64,000 nt of DNA, from positions 1-64,000 of the forward strand of contig JAKBBY010000002.1 in the NCBI GenBank assembly GCA_021808315.1, in the 5' to 3' direction. The translations under genes and the position numbers were made by a program. The notes below the pieces were generated by a model. The model was not told the origin of the DNA. It saw only the letters and a program-made list of their open reading frames with translations, and ran no database searches. The stretch comes from Pseudomonadota bacterium. GTDB taxonomy: Bacteria > Pseudomonadota > Alphaproteobacteria > Acetobacterales > Acetobacteraceae. Positions 27,429 through 36,173 of this stretch are shown piece after piece (within the stretch, counting starts at the first letter, position 1; the number at the start of each line of letters is the position of its first letter).

Positions 27429-27964
27429 GCTTCAAGACACCGTTTCAACGATGCCAACCCTCGTAAAATCCAGCTTTTGATGGTGCCAAGCGGGGTTTTG
27501 GTGAGTTCGGCGATCTCGGAATGCGAATAACCATCAACGAAGGCGAGATTGATCGAACGCTGCCAGGGTTCAGGCAACGTCGCCAAACAGGCCGCGAGCG
27601 CTGATTGATCCTCGACGGATACGGGTAATTCGGCAGCGACATCGGGCAACTCATCCGTGCCGGTATGGCGTTTTTCGGATTCAATCCGATCCAATGCTCG
27701 ATAGCGCAAAATCGCGACCATCCAGCCCATCGCCGAGCCGCGCGCGGTATCGAACCGACCCGCATTGCGCCAAATCTGCAAAAACGCTTCTTGCACCACA
27801 TCCTCGGCTTGCGGGCGATTGCGCAACAGGCGCAGCGCGATGCCCAGTAATTTGGGCGCCGTCAAATCATAGAGTGCGCGTAAAGCCGCCCGATCACGCC
27901 CCGCACAACGGCTGAGCAAGTCGCGCAACCGCGCATCGTCAGCGGTGCCGAGCGTGCTGCTCAT
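27425..27964 (-). CDS. ECF-type sigma factor (SigK-like)
   Basis: Extracytoplasmic-function sigma factor of 179 residues. Region 2 is seen in DLTAPKLLGIALRLLRNRPQAEDVVQEAFLQIWRNA and region 4 in LPEPWQRSINLAFVDGYSHSEIAELTKTPLGTIKSWI. Start choice is uncertain: ATG 27964 gives a normal ECF length; ATG 27994 would add ten residues, and the longer open frame to 28156 lacks conserved sequence. Neither ATG has a good ribosome site. It is co-transcribed with its anti-sigma and divergent from the DUF3034-globin-HiPIP genes, the likely regulon by position. Confidence 0.87.
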   Translation of the reverse strand: MSSTLGTADDARLRDLLSRCAGRDRAALRALYDLTAPKLLGIALRLLRNRPQAEDVVQEAFLQIWRNAGRFDTARGSAMGWMVAILRYRALDRIESEKRHTGTDELPDVAAELPVSVEDQSALAACLATLPEPWQRSINLAFVDGYSHSEIAELTKTPLGTIKSWILRGLASLKRCLEA

Positions 27965-27994
27965 CAGAGGGGAAAAATCGATGCCATCAAACAT

Positions 27995-28144
27995 GATCGT
28001 AAGCGGATACCCAGCGCGAGGCAATCCGGATGCAGCCCCCCAGTGACCGTTGGATGTTGTATTTTTGCCATTGTGATGGACGATGGTGAGCGGATCAATA
28101 AAATCGTCCGCGCGCATGCATCCGGATCTGCGGTTGGATCGTAA
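27995..28144. promoter_or_regulatory. Divergent control region with paired repeats
   Basis: The gap between the sigma gene and the DUF3034 gene holds an 11-base inverted repeat, ATCCGGATGCA (28024-28034) against TGCATCCGGAT (28117-28127), and a direct repeat GATCGTAA (27995-28002 and 28137-28144). This symmetry fits shared control of both transcripts, but exact promoters cannot be fixed from sequence alone. Confidence 0.4.
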
Positions 28145-28170
28145 CCCGGCCACCATAACAGGAGGTCGTC

Positions 28171-29175
28171 ATGCTTAAAATGTTCAAGCCATCTGAAAAG
28201 AAAACCAAATCCTGGGACCGTGCGCCTCGATCGATGGCGTGGCTCGCCAGCACCGCTATCATGGGTGCTGGCCTTGTCGTTGCAGCGCCCGCAGCGCACG
28301 CGCAGGACGCGATGATGGCGCAGGGGGGGCTGCTCGCAACCGGCGGCGTCACCTCGATCAATGGTGTTGGCGGCGGTGGCATCAACCCGTTTGCGGTGAT
28401 TTCGGGTTACGACACCAATGATGAAGTCGGCGTCACCGGGTTTTTCACCCATTTGATCGCCGGGAGCTACACGTTGAATTCTGGTGGTGCCTCGGTTGGT
28501 CTCTTTAACCGCGTTGAGGTATCAGTAGCCCGGCAAAATTTCGACCTGGGCAGCCCCGGCGCCTCTCTCGGTCTCGGCCCGGATTTCAATCTGAGCCAGA
28601 ACATTATCAGCGCCAAGGTTCGCCTATTCGGCAACGCGGTTTACGATCAGGGCACCATGCTCCCGGTGGTGGCCGTGGGCGCTTCCTACCATGAAAACGT
28701 GACCAGCGCCTTTCCGGGCACCAATGAAGCGCTGCCCAAAGCAGTGGGCTCGCATCTCGACGGCACCACCTTCTATGTCGTCGCCACCAAATTATTCATC
28801 GATGGCTTGTTTGGTCACTACACGTTGGTCAGCGCCGGCGCACGCCTGACTAATTCCAACTATAATGGCTTGCTCGGCTTTGGCGGCACCAATGCAGCCG
28901 GACAATTCAAATCAGGCTATCATGTCGAGCCGTTTTTTGACTTTGCTTACTTCCCGGATCGGAAATTCGCCGTTGGGTACGAGTTCCGCGCCATGCCGCA
29001 TTTCGATGTTGCCGGTGCGCTCAATTTGAACACCACCAATAACTGGCAAGATGTTTTCGTGGCCTATTTCCCCACCAAAAATCTCTCAATCACCGCCGCC
29101 TATGCAGCACTCGGCACGATTGCGGGCGCTAAAAACTCGAACGGTTTGTACCTTTCATTCACCGCGACGTTCTAA
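28171..29175 (+). CDS. DUF3034-like outer membrane protein
   Basis: 334-residue exported protein of unknown function. A long basic N-terminus leads to a Sec signal ending AHA-Q (about residue 45). The mature start with GGLLATGGVTSINGVGGGGINPFAVISGY matches what I recall of the DUF3034 family. The rest has alternating amphipathic strands, and the last residue is Phe after LYLSFTAT, a sign of an outer membrane barrel. A consensus AGGAGG lies six bases before the ATG, predicting strong translation. It heads a three-gene set with a globin and a HiPIP and is divergent from an ECF sigma factor. Confidence 0.78.
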   Translation: MLKMFKPSEKKTKSWDRAPRSMAWLASTAIMGAGLVVAAPAAHAQDAMMAQGGLLATGGVTSINGVGGGGINPFAVISGYDTNDEVGVTGFFTHLIAGSYTLNSGGASVGLFNRVEVSVARQNFDLGSPGASLGLGPDFNLSQNIISAKVRLFGNAVYDQGTMLPVVAVGASYHENVTSAFPGTNEALPKAVGSHLDGTTFYVVATKLFIDGLFGHYTLVSAGARLTNSNYNGLLGFGGTNAAGQFKSGYHVEPFFDFAYFPDRKFAVGYEFRAMPHFDVAGALNLNTTNNWQDVFVAYFPTKNLSITAAYAALGTIAGAKNSNGLYLSFTATF

Positions 29176-29220
29176 GGCCCGACGACCGCGTTTCTCAAAC
29201 ATGCTCAGGAGCTAACAACA

Positions 29221-29679
29221 ATGACACAGTATCGCCGCAAAAATACCCTCCGCAGCGCGCTCGCCGCGATGATCGCCGCCAGCACCCTCGCCATGGCGCC
29301 GATCATCGCCACGCCAGCCCATGCCAGTTCAACCTATTTCAACGAATTTGGTGGACGGCCCGGCATTACGGCGCTGATCAACACATTTGTTGGCAATGTT
29401 ACCGCTGATAACCGGATCAATTTTTATTTTGCCCACACCAATATCCCAGCCCTGAAGGCGGCCCTAGTCAATCAGGTCTGCAATCTTGAGGGCGGCGGCT
29501 GCCCTTTCAATATGAATATGCGCGCCATTCACGCGCATATGGGCGTTACCCAAGCGGCGTTCAACGCACTCGCTGAGGACATGATCCGCGCCATGGATAA
29601 AGAACATATCCCCACGGCCGCGCAAAATAATCTGCTCGCCAAACTGGCTGCGATGGGGCCAGAGATTGTCACGAAATAA
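29221..29679 (+). CDS. Exported group 1 truncated hemoglobin
   Basis: 152-residue heme protein of the truncated globin family with a Sec signal (about residues 1-35, cleaved after AHA), so it should act in the periplasm. The mature part starts with the YFNEFGGRPGITALINTFV helix, where YxxxGG is the globin-start motif. The proximal heme ligand is H106 in AHMGVTQAAFNAL. CNLEGGGC just before resembles the Cys-containing loop of related secreted trHbs. Group 1 globins mainly handle NO or O2; a periplasmic one beside a HiPIP suggests NO detoxification or redox signalling. AGGAG precedes the ATG. Confidence 0.87.
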   Translation: MTQYRRKNTLRSALAAMIAASTLAMAPIIATPAHASSTYFNEFGGRPGITALINTFVGNVTADNRINFYFAHTNIPALKAALVNQVCNLEGGGCPFNMNMRAIHAHMGVTQAAFNALAEDMIRAMDKEHIPTAAQNNLLAKLAAMGPEIVTK

Positions 29680-29698
29680 CCATCGACCCGACGTTAGG

Positions 29699-29735
29699 GC
29701 GTGATTGTCGATCACCAATCACGCGCCAGCGTTTT
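29699..29735 (+). terminator. Stem-loop with T-run between globin and HiPIP genes
   Basis: GCGTGATTG/CAATCACGC, a perfect nine-base stem with an eight-base loop (29699-29724), followed seven bases on by TTTTT. It could cut transcription part of the time before the HiPIP gene. Confidence 0.55.
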
Positions 29736-29783
29736 TGCCGATCAATTTCATTGACTTAACCCACGACGCGAAAGGAATTTATC

Positions 29784-30053
29784 ATGAGCGACAATCACTA
29801 CGGTCGTCGTATTGCCCTGAAAGCGATCGGACTTGGTGCCGTAGGATCGGCCATGAGTTTGCTGGCATTACGCTCCGCCGCGGCGGATAACAAATCCAGT
29901 AAAGCGACCGCCGGATACGTTGCCAAACCCGGTCCGGGCGGTGCAGATTGCTCCAGCTGCGCCAATTATATTCCAGCCGGGTCGATGTGCATGGTGGTTC
30001 AGGGCAGCGTCGCCGCCACCGGCTATTGTAATTTCTACGCGCCGAAAAGCTGA
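29784..30053 (+). CDS. High-potential iron-sulfur protein (HiPIP), Tat-exported
   Basis: Small periplasmic electron carrier with one [4Fe-4S] cluster, 89 residues. The N-terminus carries a twin-arginine motif (YGRRIALK) and a hydrophobic stretch ending in SAAA, as needed for export of a folded Fe-S protein. Four cysteines follow in the HiPIP pattern: CSSC, then one in SMCMVV and one in TGYCNFYAP. AAAGGA precedes the ATG. HiPIPs carry electrons to terminal oxidases or, in iron oxidisers, take part in iron oxidation (Iro). Its neighbours do not show which. Confidence 0.9.
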   Translation: MSDNHYGRRIALKAIGLGAVGSAMSLLALRSAAADNKSSKATAGYVAKPGPGGADCSSCANYIPAGSMCMVVQGSVAATGYCNFYAPKS

Positions 30054-30061
30054 TTTTCGCA

Positions 30062-30089
30062 CCCGGCGGCATCCTTGGCTGCCGCCGGG
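30062..30089 (+). terminator. Perfect ten-base stem-loop after HiPIP
   Basis: CCCGGCGGCA/TGCCGCCGGG with an eight-base loop, eight bases past the HiPIP stop. Strong hairpin with no clear T-run. Confidence 0.6.
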
Positions 30090-30185
30090 CGCTGCGTGTT
30101 AGTGCCGTTTTGCAGGCTTATACGCTCGTCGCGTGCCTAACGCCGACCAATTCCGGTCAAGAGCATTGTTTTGGCGAGCAACTTT

Positions 30186-30210
30186 ATCCGATCAAATCAT
30201 ACCATCGGAT
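30186..30210 (-). terminator. Stem-loop after kdpE
   Basis: ATCCGAT/ATCGGAT seven-base stem with an eleven-base A/T-rich loop, 11 bases past the kdpE stop on the minus strand. Moderate terminator candidate. Confidence 0.4.
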
Positions 30211-30221
30211 CGGATGTCGCT

Positions 30222-30896
30222 CTAATCAAAATAATAACCAACCCCAGGCCGGGTTTTCAAATGAGTTTCACCAAATGCGCCGAGTTTACGACGCAGATGC
30301 CCGATATAAATCCGCAGATAGTTCATCTCGCGTTCTTGCGCGCTGCCCCAAACCGCCTTCAAAATCGCGCTATGGGTAATCACGCGGCCCCGGTTGCGCA
30401 GCAAAAACTCTAACAAGCGGAACTCAGTGCGGGTAAATTGAATTGTCACGCCCGCCAATTGGCCAGTCAGGGCCGTCATATCAAGTTCTAACCCGTCAAC
30501 GACGAAAACCGGCCCGGCGAGCGGGCCTGATGCGCTCGCCCGCAATGCCGCGCGCAAGCGGGCTAGCAACTCCCCAAGGCTGAACGGCTTTTCAATATAA
30601 TCATTGGCGCCGCCATCAAGCGCTGCGATTTTATCACCATCACGATCGCGCGCTGACAGCACAATAATCGGCATCGCATAATCCCGGCGAATCTCAGCCA
30701 ACAAGGCCTGACCGTCACGATCAGGCAAACCAAGATCGAGCAAAATCAGATCAGGCACGCGCAAAGCGATGATCCTGAGCGCCTCAGCAGCATGATCGGC
30801 ACGCCACACCGTATAATCCGCTGATTCCAACGCGGGTTTCAGGAACCGATGGATCTGCGGCTCGTCATCGACAATCAGAATCGAGCGACCACTCAT
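30222..30896 (-). CDS. kdpE: KdpE response regulator
   Basis: OmpR-family response regulator (224 residues) that turns on kdp transcription when phosphorylated by KdpD. The receiver domain opens with ILIVDDEPQI, phospho-acceptor Asp is in LILLDLGLPD (near residue 53), and the conserved Lys is in YIEKPFSLGEL. The DNA-binding winged helix ends RRKLGAFGETHLKTRPGVGYYF. Its start overlaps the kdpD stop by four bases, making it the last gene of the operon. Confidence 0.95.
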   Translation of the reverse strand: MSGRSILIVDDEPQIHRFLKPALESADYTVWRADHAAEALRIIALRVPDLILLDLGLPDRDGQALLAEIRRDYAMPIIVLSARDRDGDKIAALDGGANDYIEKPFSLGELLARLRAALRASASGPLAGPVFVVDGLELDMTALTGQLAGVTIQFTRTEFRLLEFLLRNRGRVITHSAILKAVWGSAQEREMNYLRIYIGHLRRKLGAFGETHLKTRPGVGYYFD

Positions 30897-33493
30897 GCGC
30901 TGGGAACCTTGATCGTAATCATCGTGCCGGGCATGCCATCGCGCGGCAAATCCGTTCGCGGACTCATCGCTTCAATCGATCCGCCCATCGCTTCGGCAAA
31001 GGCGCGTGCAATCGCAAGGCCCAACCCGGTGCCGGATGCAACCCGATCACCCCGTTCCGCCCGAAAAAACCGATCAAACACGCGGGGCAAATCATCAGCA
31101 GCAATACCAATCCCTTCATCGGCAATCGAGATCATCACCAACGCCCCATCCCGCCGGGCGACGATGGAGATAGCCGATCCCTGCGGCGCATATTTAACCG
31201 AATTTTCCAAACAATTCACCAAAATCTGCTCTAACAAACTTGGATCCGCCATAACTGTTTGGGCGTCATCCGCTATATTCACGCCGGCATGAAACGCGTC
31301 CGGCACCCGCGCCACGGCGGCCTCAATCAGCGCTGGCAACGCCACAATATCACGGCGCGCTACGATCTCGCCGGTCTCGATCCGCGCCATGCCCGTTATA
31401 TTGGTCAGAAATCGGGTCATTCGCTCAACATCCTGGACAATGCTAGCCAACAAATCCAACCGCACCGCCTCTGTAACCGCACTGCCGGCGGCGAGCAGGG
31501 TCTGCGCCGCACCACTAATTGCGGTCAGCGGTGTGCGCAAATCATGTGACAGCGACGATAGCAGCGCCGTGCGCAAAGATTGGGTTTTGGTCTGGGCGCG
31601 GATTTCCGCGGCCCGCGCCGCAAGGCGCAGCCGCTCAATCGCCATCGCCCCTTGATCGGCCAGCGCACTCAAAGCTTGAACCGTTGGCTCGGTCATCACG
31701 CCCGTCGGTTTCACCCCCAACACCCCCACACTGCCCGCCTCCGTTGCCAACGGAAAAAATCGCCACGCGACCGATGGCAACGTAATCGTGCCAAGTCCGG
31801 CCTCGATTTTATGACGAAACGCAAAATCAGCCGCCGCATGGTCGGCATCGCTGAGGCTTGGCACAGGCTCCAAATCGTCACCCTCAGCGATCAGCACCAT
31901 CGCGGTGCTAGCGAGCGCGGACGCTTCACTTTCAATCGCCCGACTCAACGACGCCGCATCCGTTGCGGCAGCCAGGGTGCGCCCGAACAAGGCCACCCGG
32001 CGCAGCGCATCAATCCGGCTGCGCGCGGCTTCGGCTTCCGTGCGCACCCGCCCTGCCAACGTGCCGGTGAGCAAGCCAACCGCGAGAAACACCACTAACG
32101 CAACAATATCGCGCGGATCGCCAACCGAAAGCGTAAAAACCGGGGGCAAAAAGAAAAAATTCCACAGTAAAAAGCTGATAATCGCCGCAAACAGGCCAAG
32201 GCTCCGCCCATAATGACTAGCCACAGCCACGACAATTCCGGTAAACACAAATCCCATCGCATCACGCGGCACCACCGCACGCATCCCATATCCCAACGCC
32301 GTTGCCGCCGCCATAATGGCAAGGCTGATTCCATAAGGTGCCAGATGGAACTTTGATTTTTTCGGCTTTAGTGTGGCCGGGCGTGCTGCGGGATCGGGCA
32401 CAACATAGAGCGAATAAGCCCGCGCATGCCGCGCGAGCGCGCGCGCCAATGGCCGGGTCGGCCACGCCCGCGCGGCGCCGCGCGCCACCACAATATGCGC
32501 GACGTTATGCTGCGCTGCCGCCGTCAATACCGCCGCGACCGCATCCGCCTGCGTGGTCGTCTCCACCGTGCCGCCCAATTGCAGCGCCAAATCCAGCGCC
32601 GATTGCACATTTCCACCAGCCCCGGCTTCCACATGAAACGCGAGTAAAGGCGCGCGCAGCGCGTCCGCAAGCCGCGCCGCATGGCGCACGACCTGCTCCG
32701 ACGCTGACCCCGCCTCAATCACCGCCATCACCCGCTCTGCCGCAGGCCACGGCCCCGCAATCGCCCGCGCGCGCATATAGGTCGCGATATCGCGATCAAC
32801 CTGTTGCGCTACCCGCCTGAGCGCCATTTCGCGCAGTGCCGCCAAATTGCCGGGGCGAAAAAATCCATCAAGCGCCCGCCGCGCCAAATCGGGCCGGTAA
32901 ATTCGCCCTTGCTCTAACCGCGTTCGTAATTCCGCTGGCGGCAAATCGATCAATTCAATTTCGGTCGCCAGCGTAAGCACCGTATCCGGCAACGTTTCTG
33001 CAACCCGCACGCCAGTAATCCGCGCCACCTGATCATGCACGCTCTCCAAATGCTGCACATTCAGCGTGGTCCAAACATCGATCCCAGCATCAAGAATATC
33101 AACAATATCTTGCCAGCGTTTCGCATGCCGCAATCCGGGCGCATTGGTATGAGCCAACTCATCAACCAGCAGCAACGCCGGCCGTCGGGCAATCGCGGCT
33201 TCGAGGTCAAACTCCCCAATTACATGCCCGCGATACGCCACAGGCTTGCGCGCGAGCACCGGCAAATTCCCAATTTGCGCCTCCGTATCGGCGCGGCCAT
33301 GGGTTTCGATCAGCCCGGCCAGCACATCCAGCCCTTCGGACTGCTTTTGCTGCGCGGCGACCAACATTTCCCACGTCTTGCCAACCCCTGGCGCTGCCCC
33401 GAGAAAAATCTTCAGCCGCCCGCGATGCGCACCGGCGAGTGCGGCGAGCAAGGCGTCCGGGTCAGGTCGTTGATCGTCCGCTGCCGTGGCCAT
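30893..33493 (-). CDS. kdpD: KdpD potassium/turgor sensor histidine kinase
   Basis: Membrane sensor kinase of 866 residues. The N-terminal KdpD domain has Walker A GAAPGVGKT and the block LLVDELAHTN; a universal-stress-protein-like domain follows (about 245-365), then four closely spaced membrane helices (about 385-485), a GAF-like region, and the kinase core with SHDLRTPLTAI (phospho-His) and the ATP-binding NSVKYA, DEGIGI and GTGLGLAI boxes. Full length and intact. It lies ten bases after kdpC. Confidence 0.96.
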   Translation of the reverse strand: MATAADDQRPDPDALLAALAGAHRGRLKIFLGAAPGVGKTWEMLVAAQQKQSEGLDVLAGLIETHGRADTEAQIGNLPVLARKPVAYRGHVIGEFDLEAAIARRPALLLVDELAHTNAPGLRHAKRWQDIVDILDAGIDVWTTLNVQHLESVHDQVARITGVRVAETLPDTVLTLATEIELIDLPPAELRTRLEQGRIYRPDLARRALDGFFRPGNLAALREMALRRVAQQVDRDIATYMRARAIAGPWPAAERVMAVIEAGSASEQVVRHAARLADALRAPLLAFHVEAGAGGNVQSALDLALQLGGTVETTTQADAVAAVLTAAAQHNVAHIVVARGAARAWPTRPLARALARHARAYSLYVVPDPAARPATLKPKKSKFHLAPYGISLAIMAAATALGYGMRAVVPRDAMGFVFTGIVVAVASHYGRSLGLFAAIISFLLWNFFFLPPVFTLSVGDPRDIVALVVFLAVGLLTGTLAGRVRTEAEAARSRIDALRRVALFGRTLAAATDAASLSRAIESEASALASTAMVLIAEGDDLEPVPSLSDADHAAADFAFRHKIEAGLGTITLPSVAWRFFPLATEAGSVGVLGVKPTGVMTEPTVQALSALADQGAMAIERLRLAARAAEIRAQTKTQSLRTALLSSLSHDLRTPLTAISGAAQTLLAAGSAVTEAVRLDLLASIVQDVERMTRFLTNITGMARIETGEIVARRDIVALPALIEAAVARVPDAFHAGVNIADDAQTVMADPSLLEQILVNCLENSVKYAPQGSAISIVARRDGALVMISIADEGIGIAADDLPRVFDRFFRAERGDRVASGTGLGLAIARAFAEAMGGSIEAMSPRTDLPRDGMPGTMITIKVPSA

Positions 33494-33502
33494 CCTGGCC
33501 GA

Positions 33503-34117
33503 TCATCGCGCGTTTAGTTCTGTCAATGCAAGATTGAGCTTCAGCACATTGACATGCGGCGTGCCGATCACCCCAAGCCATCGGTGCGTTGCACTCTGCC
33601 GCACCAAATGGCGCACCAACAAGATCGGCAGATGCCGCGCTTGTGCCACGGATGGTGCTTGGCGCAGCGCATTCGCCACGGAAATATCCGGATCAAGGCC
33701 AGACCCCGAACTGGTCACCGCATCGTCGGGCACCGGCCCCGGCCCATAAGCCGCCCGATAGGCGGCAATGCGCGCCCGGACATGATCGATCATATTTTTG
33801 TTGGTCGGCCCGGCATTAGAGCCGCCTGATTCTGACGCGTCATAGGGGCTCGCAATCGTTTGTCCTTTCGCATTGGTTCCGGTCAGTGCCGAGGGGCGGG
33901 GTTGAAACCAGCGCGCAGCGTCAATGCCGGGTCCAGAGAAATTTTGCCCAATCAATGCCGAGCCAATCACGCGGCCCTTGACCGTGAGCAAGCTGCCATT
34001 CGCCTCGAACGGCGCTACAAGCTGCGCCAATTCGGTAAAACCCATCGGCAAGAGTATGCCCAGAACCAGGGTCGAGACCAAAACCAGTGATAACGCCGAA
34101 CGGATTTCGCGGATCAT
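33503..34117 (-). CDS. kdpC: KdpC subunit of the potassium-transporting ATPase
   Basis: Small chaperone-like subunit with one N-terminal membrane helix (MIREIRSALSLVLVSTLVLG...) that raises ATP binding of KdpB. Blocks GSALIGQNF, FQPRPSA and SGSGLDPDIS are family hallmarks, as is the C-terminal VNVLKLNLAL. ATG 34117 is preferred since GAGGGG precedes it and the product then starts like other KdpC proteins. A GTG at 34132 overlapping the kdpB stop would add five residues. Length 204 residues. Confidence 0.94.
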   Translation of the reverse strand: MIREIRSALSLVLVSTLVLGILLPMGFTELAQLVAPFEANGSLLTVKGRVIGSALIGQNFSGPGIDAARWFQPRPSALTGTNAKGQTIASPYDASESGGSNAGPTNKNMIDHVRARIAAYRAAYGPGPVPDDAVTSSGSGLDPDISVANALRQAPSVAQARHLPILLVRHLVRQSATHRWLGVIGTPHVNVLKLNLALTELNAR

Positions 34118-34128
34118 GAGATGTCCCC

Positions 34129-36168
34129 TCACGAGAAAATATGCAAGGCACCGAGCAACAGATCGATCACCTTGATGCCGATGAAAGGTGTGACGATACC
34201 GCCCAGCCCATAAACCAACAAATTGCGGCGCAAGAGTGCCGCAGCGCCCACTGCGCGAAATTTGACCCCGCGCAGCGCGAGCGGCACCAGCACCACAATG
34301 ATCAGGGCGTTGAAAATCACCGCTGACAAAATCGCACTACGCGGTGAGGTTAGGTGCATAATGTTTAGCGCCTGCAACCCCGGATAGGTGGCGACAAAAA
34401 TCGCGGGCAAAATCGCAAAATACTTTGAAATATCATTGGCAATCGAGAATGTGGTCAGAGCACCCCGTGTGATCAGCAATTGCTTGCCAATTTCAACGAT
34501 TTCGATCAGCTTGGTGGGGTCGCTATCCAAATCAACCATATTTCCGGCCTCGCGGGCCGCCTGCGTGCCGGTTTGCATGGCGACACCCACATCCGCCTGC
34601 GCTAACGCGGGCGCATCATTGGTGCCATCACCGCACATGGCCACCAAGCGCCCCTCCTCTTGGGCTTTGCGGATATAGCCGAGCTTATCTTGCGGTGTTG
34701 CCTCGGCGATCACATCATCCACCCCGGCTTCGGCGGCAATCGCGGCGGCGGTAATCCGGTTATCACCGGTCACCATCACCGTGCGAATCCCCATGCGCCG
34801 CAAATCGGCAAAGCGCTCCTTGATCCCTGGCTTGACAATGTCCTTCAACTCAATCGCCCCCAACAAGCGATTATCCAGCGCCAGAGCGAGCGGCGTCGCC
34901 CCGGCCCTGGCAATCCGCGACACAATATCGGTAAATTCCGCAGGAGGCGCGCCAGTTAGTCGTAGCACCGAATCCACAGCGCCTTTGCGCCAAGTCTGCG
35001 CACCGACATCAATACCCGAGACCCTTGTATTGGCGCTAAAAGGCACTCGGATCGCTTTATCAGGCGATCCCGCATTGATTTGGTAACGTTCGCGCATCAG
35101 CGCCACGATCGACCGGCCCTCTGGCGTTTCATCGCCCAGCGAGGCCAACAAAGCTGCGTGCGCCATCATTCGCTCATCGACCCCCGGCGCCGGATAGATC
35201 GCCGCCGCCATGCGATTGCCAAAAGTGATGGTGCCGGTTTTATCGAGCAACAGCGCATCAACATCGCCCGCCGCCTCCACCGCCCGCCCTGAGGTTGCCA
35301 CAACGTTAAGCCGGATCAACCGATCCATGCCCGCAATGCCGATGGCTGACAATAATCCACCAATCGTCGTTGGGATCAAACACACAAACAACGCGGCCAA
35401 CACTGCGATTGATAAATGGGTTTGTGAATAGGAAGCAAAGCCACGCAAGGTCGCCACCGCAATAACAAAAACAACGGTCAACCCTGCCAGTAAAATATCA
35501 AGCGCAATCTCATTCGGCGTCTTGCGCCGCTCAGCGCCTTCAACGAGGGCAATCATGCGATCCAGAAAGGTCGCACCCGGCTCGGCCCGAATCCGCACCA
35601 CTAACCAATCCGAAATCACCTGTGTGCCGCCGGTCACGGCTGACCGGTCACCGCCAGCTTCGCGGATAACGGGCGCTGACTCACCGGTAATGGCGCTCTC
35701 ATTGACGCTCGCAATCCCGTGGATGATCTCGCCATCTGAGGGAATTATGTCGCCGGCTTCCACCAGCACCAAATCATCGCAATGCAAATCGGAGGCAGCG
35801 GTCGGTTTATAAAGGGTCGGGGCCCGTGGATCGAGGATCAATTTGGCCACCGTGTCCGACCGCGCCCGGCGCAGCGCATCGGCGCGCACACGCCCACGCC
35901 CTTCAGCAACAGCCTCCGCAAAGGTCGCAAACAGCACCGTGATCCACAGCCAAGCCGCAATCGTCAATGAAAACGCGCTCGGTCTGGCTTCGATTAAATG
36001 CAGCAGCCCAACAATCGTGACTAAAGCGGCAATGATTTCGGTGGTAAAAATCACCGGGTTGCGGATCAATTGTTGTGGATTGAGCTTCAGCACCGCATCA
36101 AGGCTGGCGCGGCGCAAAATCGCGCGATCAAACAGGCTGATCATATCCGTGTCAGTGGTCATGGTCAT
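34129..36168 (-). CDS. kdpB: KdpB catalytic P-type ATPase subunit
   Basis: ATP-hydrolysing subunit of the KdpFABC potassium pump, about 679 residues. The phosphorylation motif [10 protein letters not shown], the TGES motif (AITGESAPV) and the hinge [16 protein letters not shown] are all intact, and the final membrane helices contain the FAILPAIF block specific to KdpB. The start is one of several near each other: TTG 36177 overlapping kdpA, ATG 36168 or ATG 36162; 36168 is used here. It lies between kdpA and kdpC with overlapping ends. Confidence 0.95.
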   Translation of the reverse strand: MTMTTDTDMISLFDRAILRRASLDAVLKLNPQQLIRNPVIFTTEIIAALVTIVGLLHLIEARPSAFSLTIAAWLWITVLFATFAEAVAEGRGRVRADALRRARSDTVAKLILDPRAPTLYKPTAASDLHCDDLVLVEAGDIIPSDGEIIHGIASVNESAITGESAPVIREAGGDRSAVTGGTQVISDWLVVRIRAEPGATFLDRMIALVEGAERRKTPNEIALDILLAGLTVVFVIAVATLRGFASYSQTHLSIAVLAALFVCLIPTTIGGLLSAIGIAGMDRLIRLNVVATSGRAVEAAGDVDALLLDKTGTITFGNRMAAAIYPAPGVDERMMAHAALLASLGDETPEGRSIVALMRERYQINAGSPDKAIRVPFSANTRVSGIDVGAQTWRKGAVDSVLRLTGAPPAEFTDIVSRIARAGATPLALALDNRLLGAIELKDIVKPGIKERFADLRRMGIRTVMVTGDNRITAAAIAAEAGVDDVIAEATPQDKLGYIRKAQEEGRLVAMCGDGTNDAPALAQADVGVAMQTGTQAAREAGNMVDLDSDPTKLIEIVEIGKQLLITRGALTTFSIANDISKYFAILPAIFVATYPGLQALNIMHLTSPRSAILSAVIFNALIIVVLVPLALRGVKFRAVGAAALLRRNLLVYGLGGIVTPFIGIKVIDLLLGALHIFS

Positions 36169-36173
36169 CTCTC

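Noticed and set aside
27965-28156. N-terminal extension of the ECF sigma factor to 28156
   Set aside because: It has no conserved sigma sequence, contains the divergent control region, and would make the protein too long for its group.
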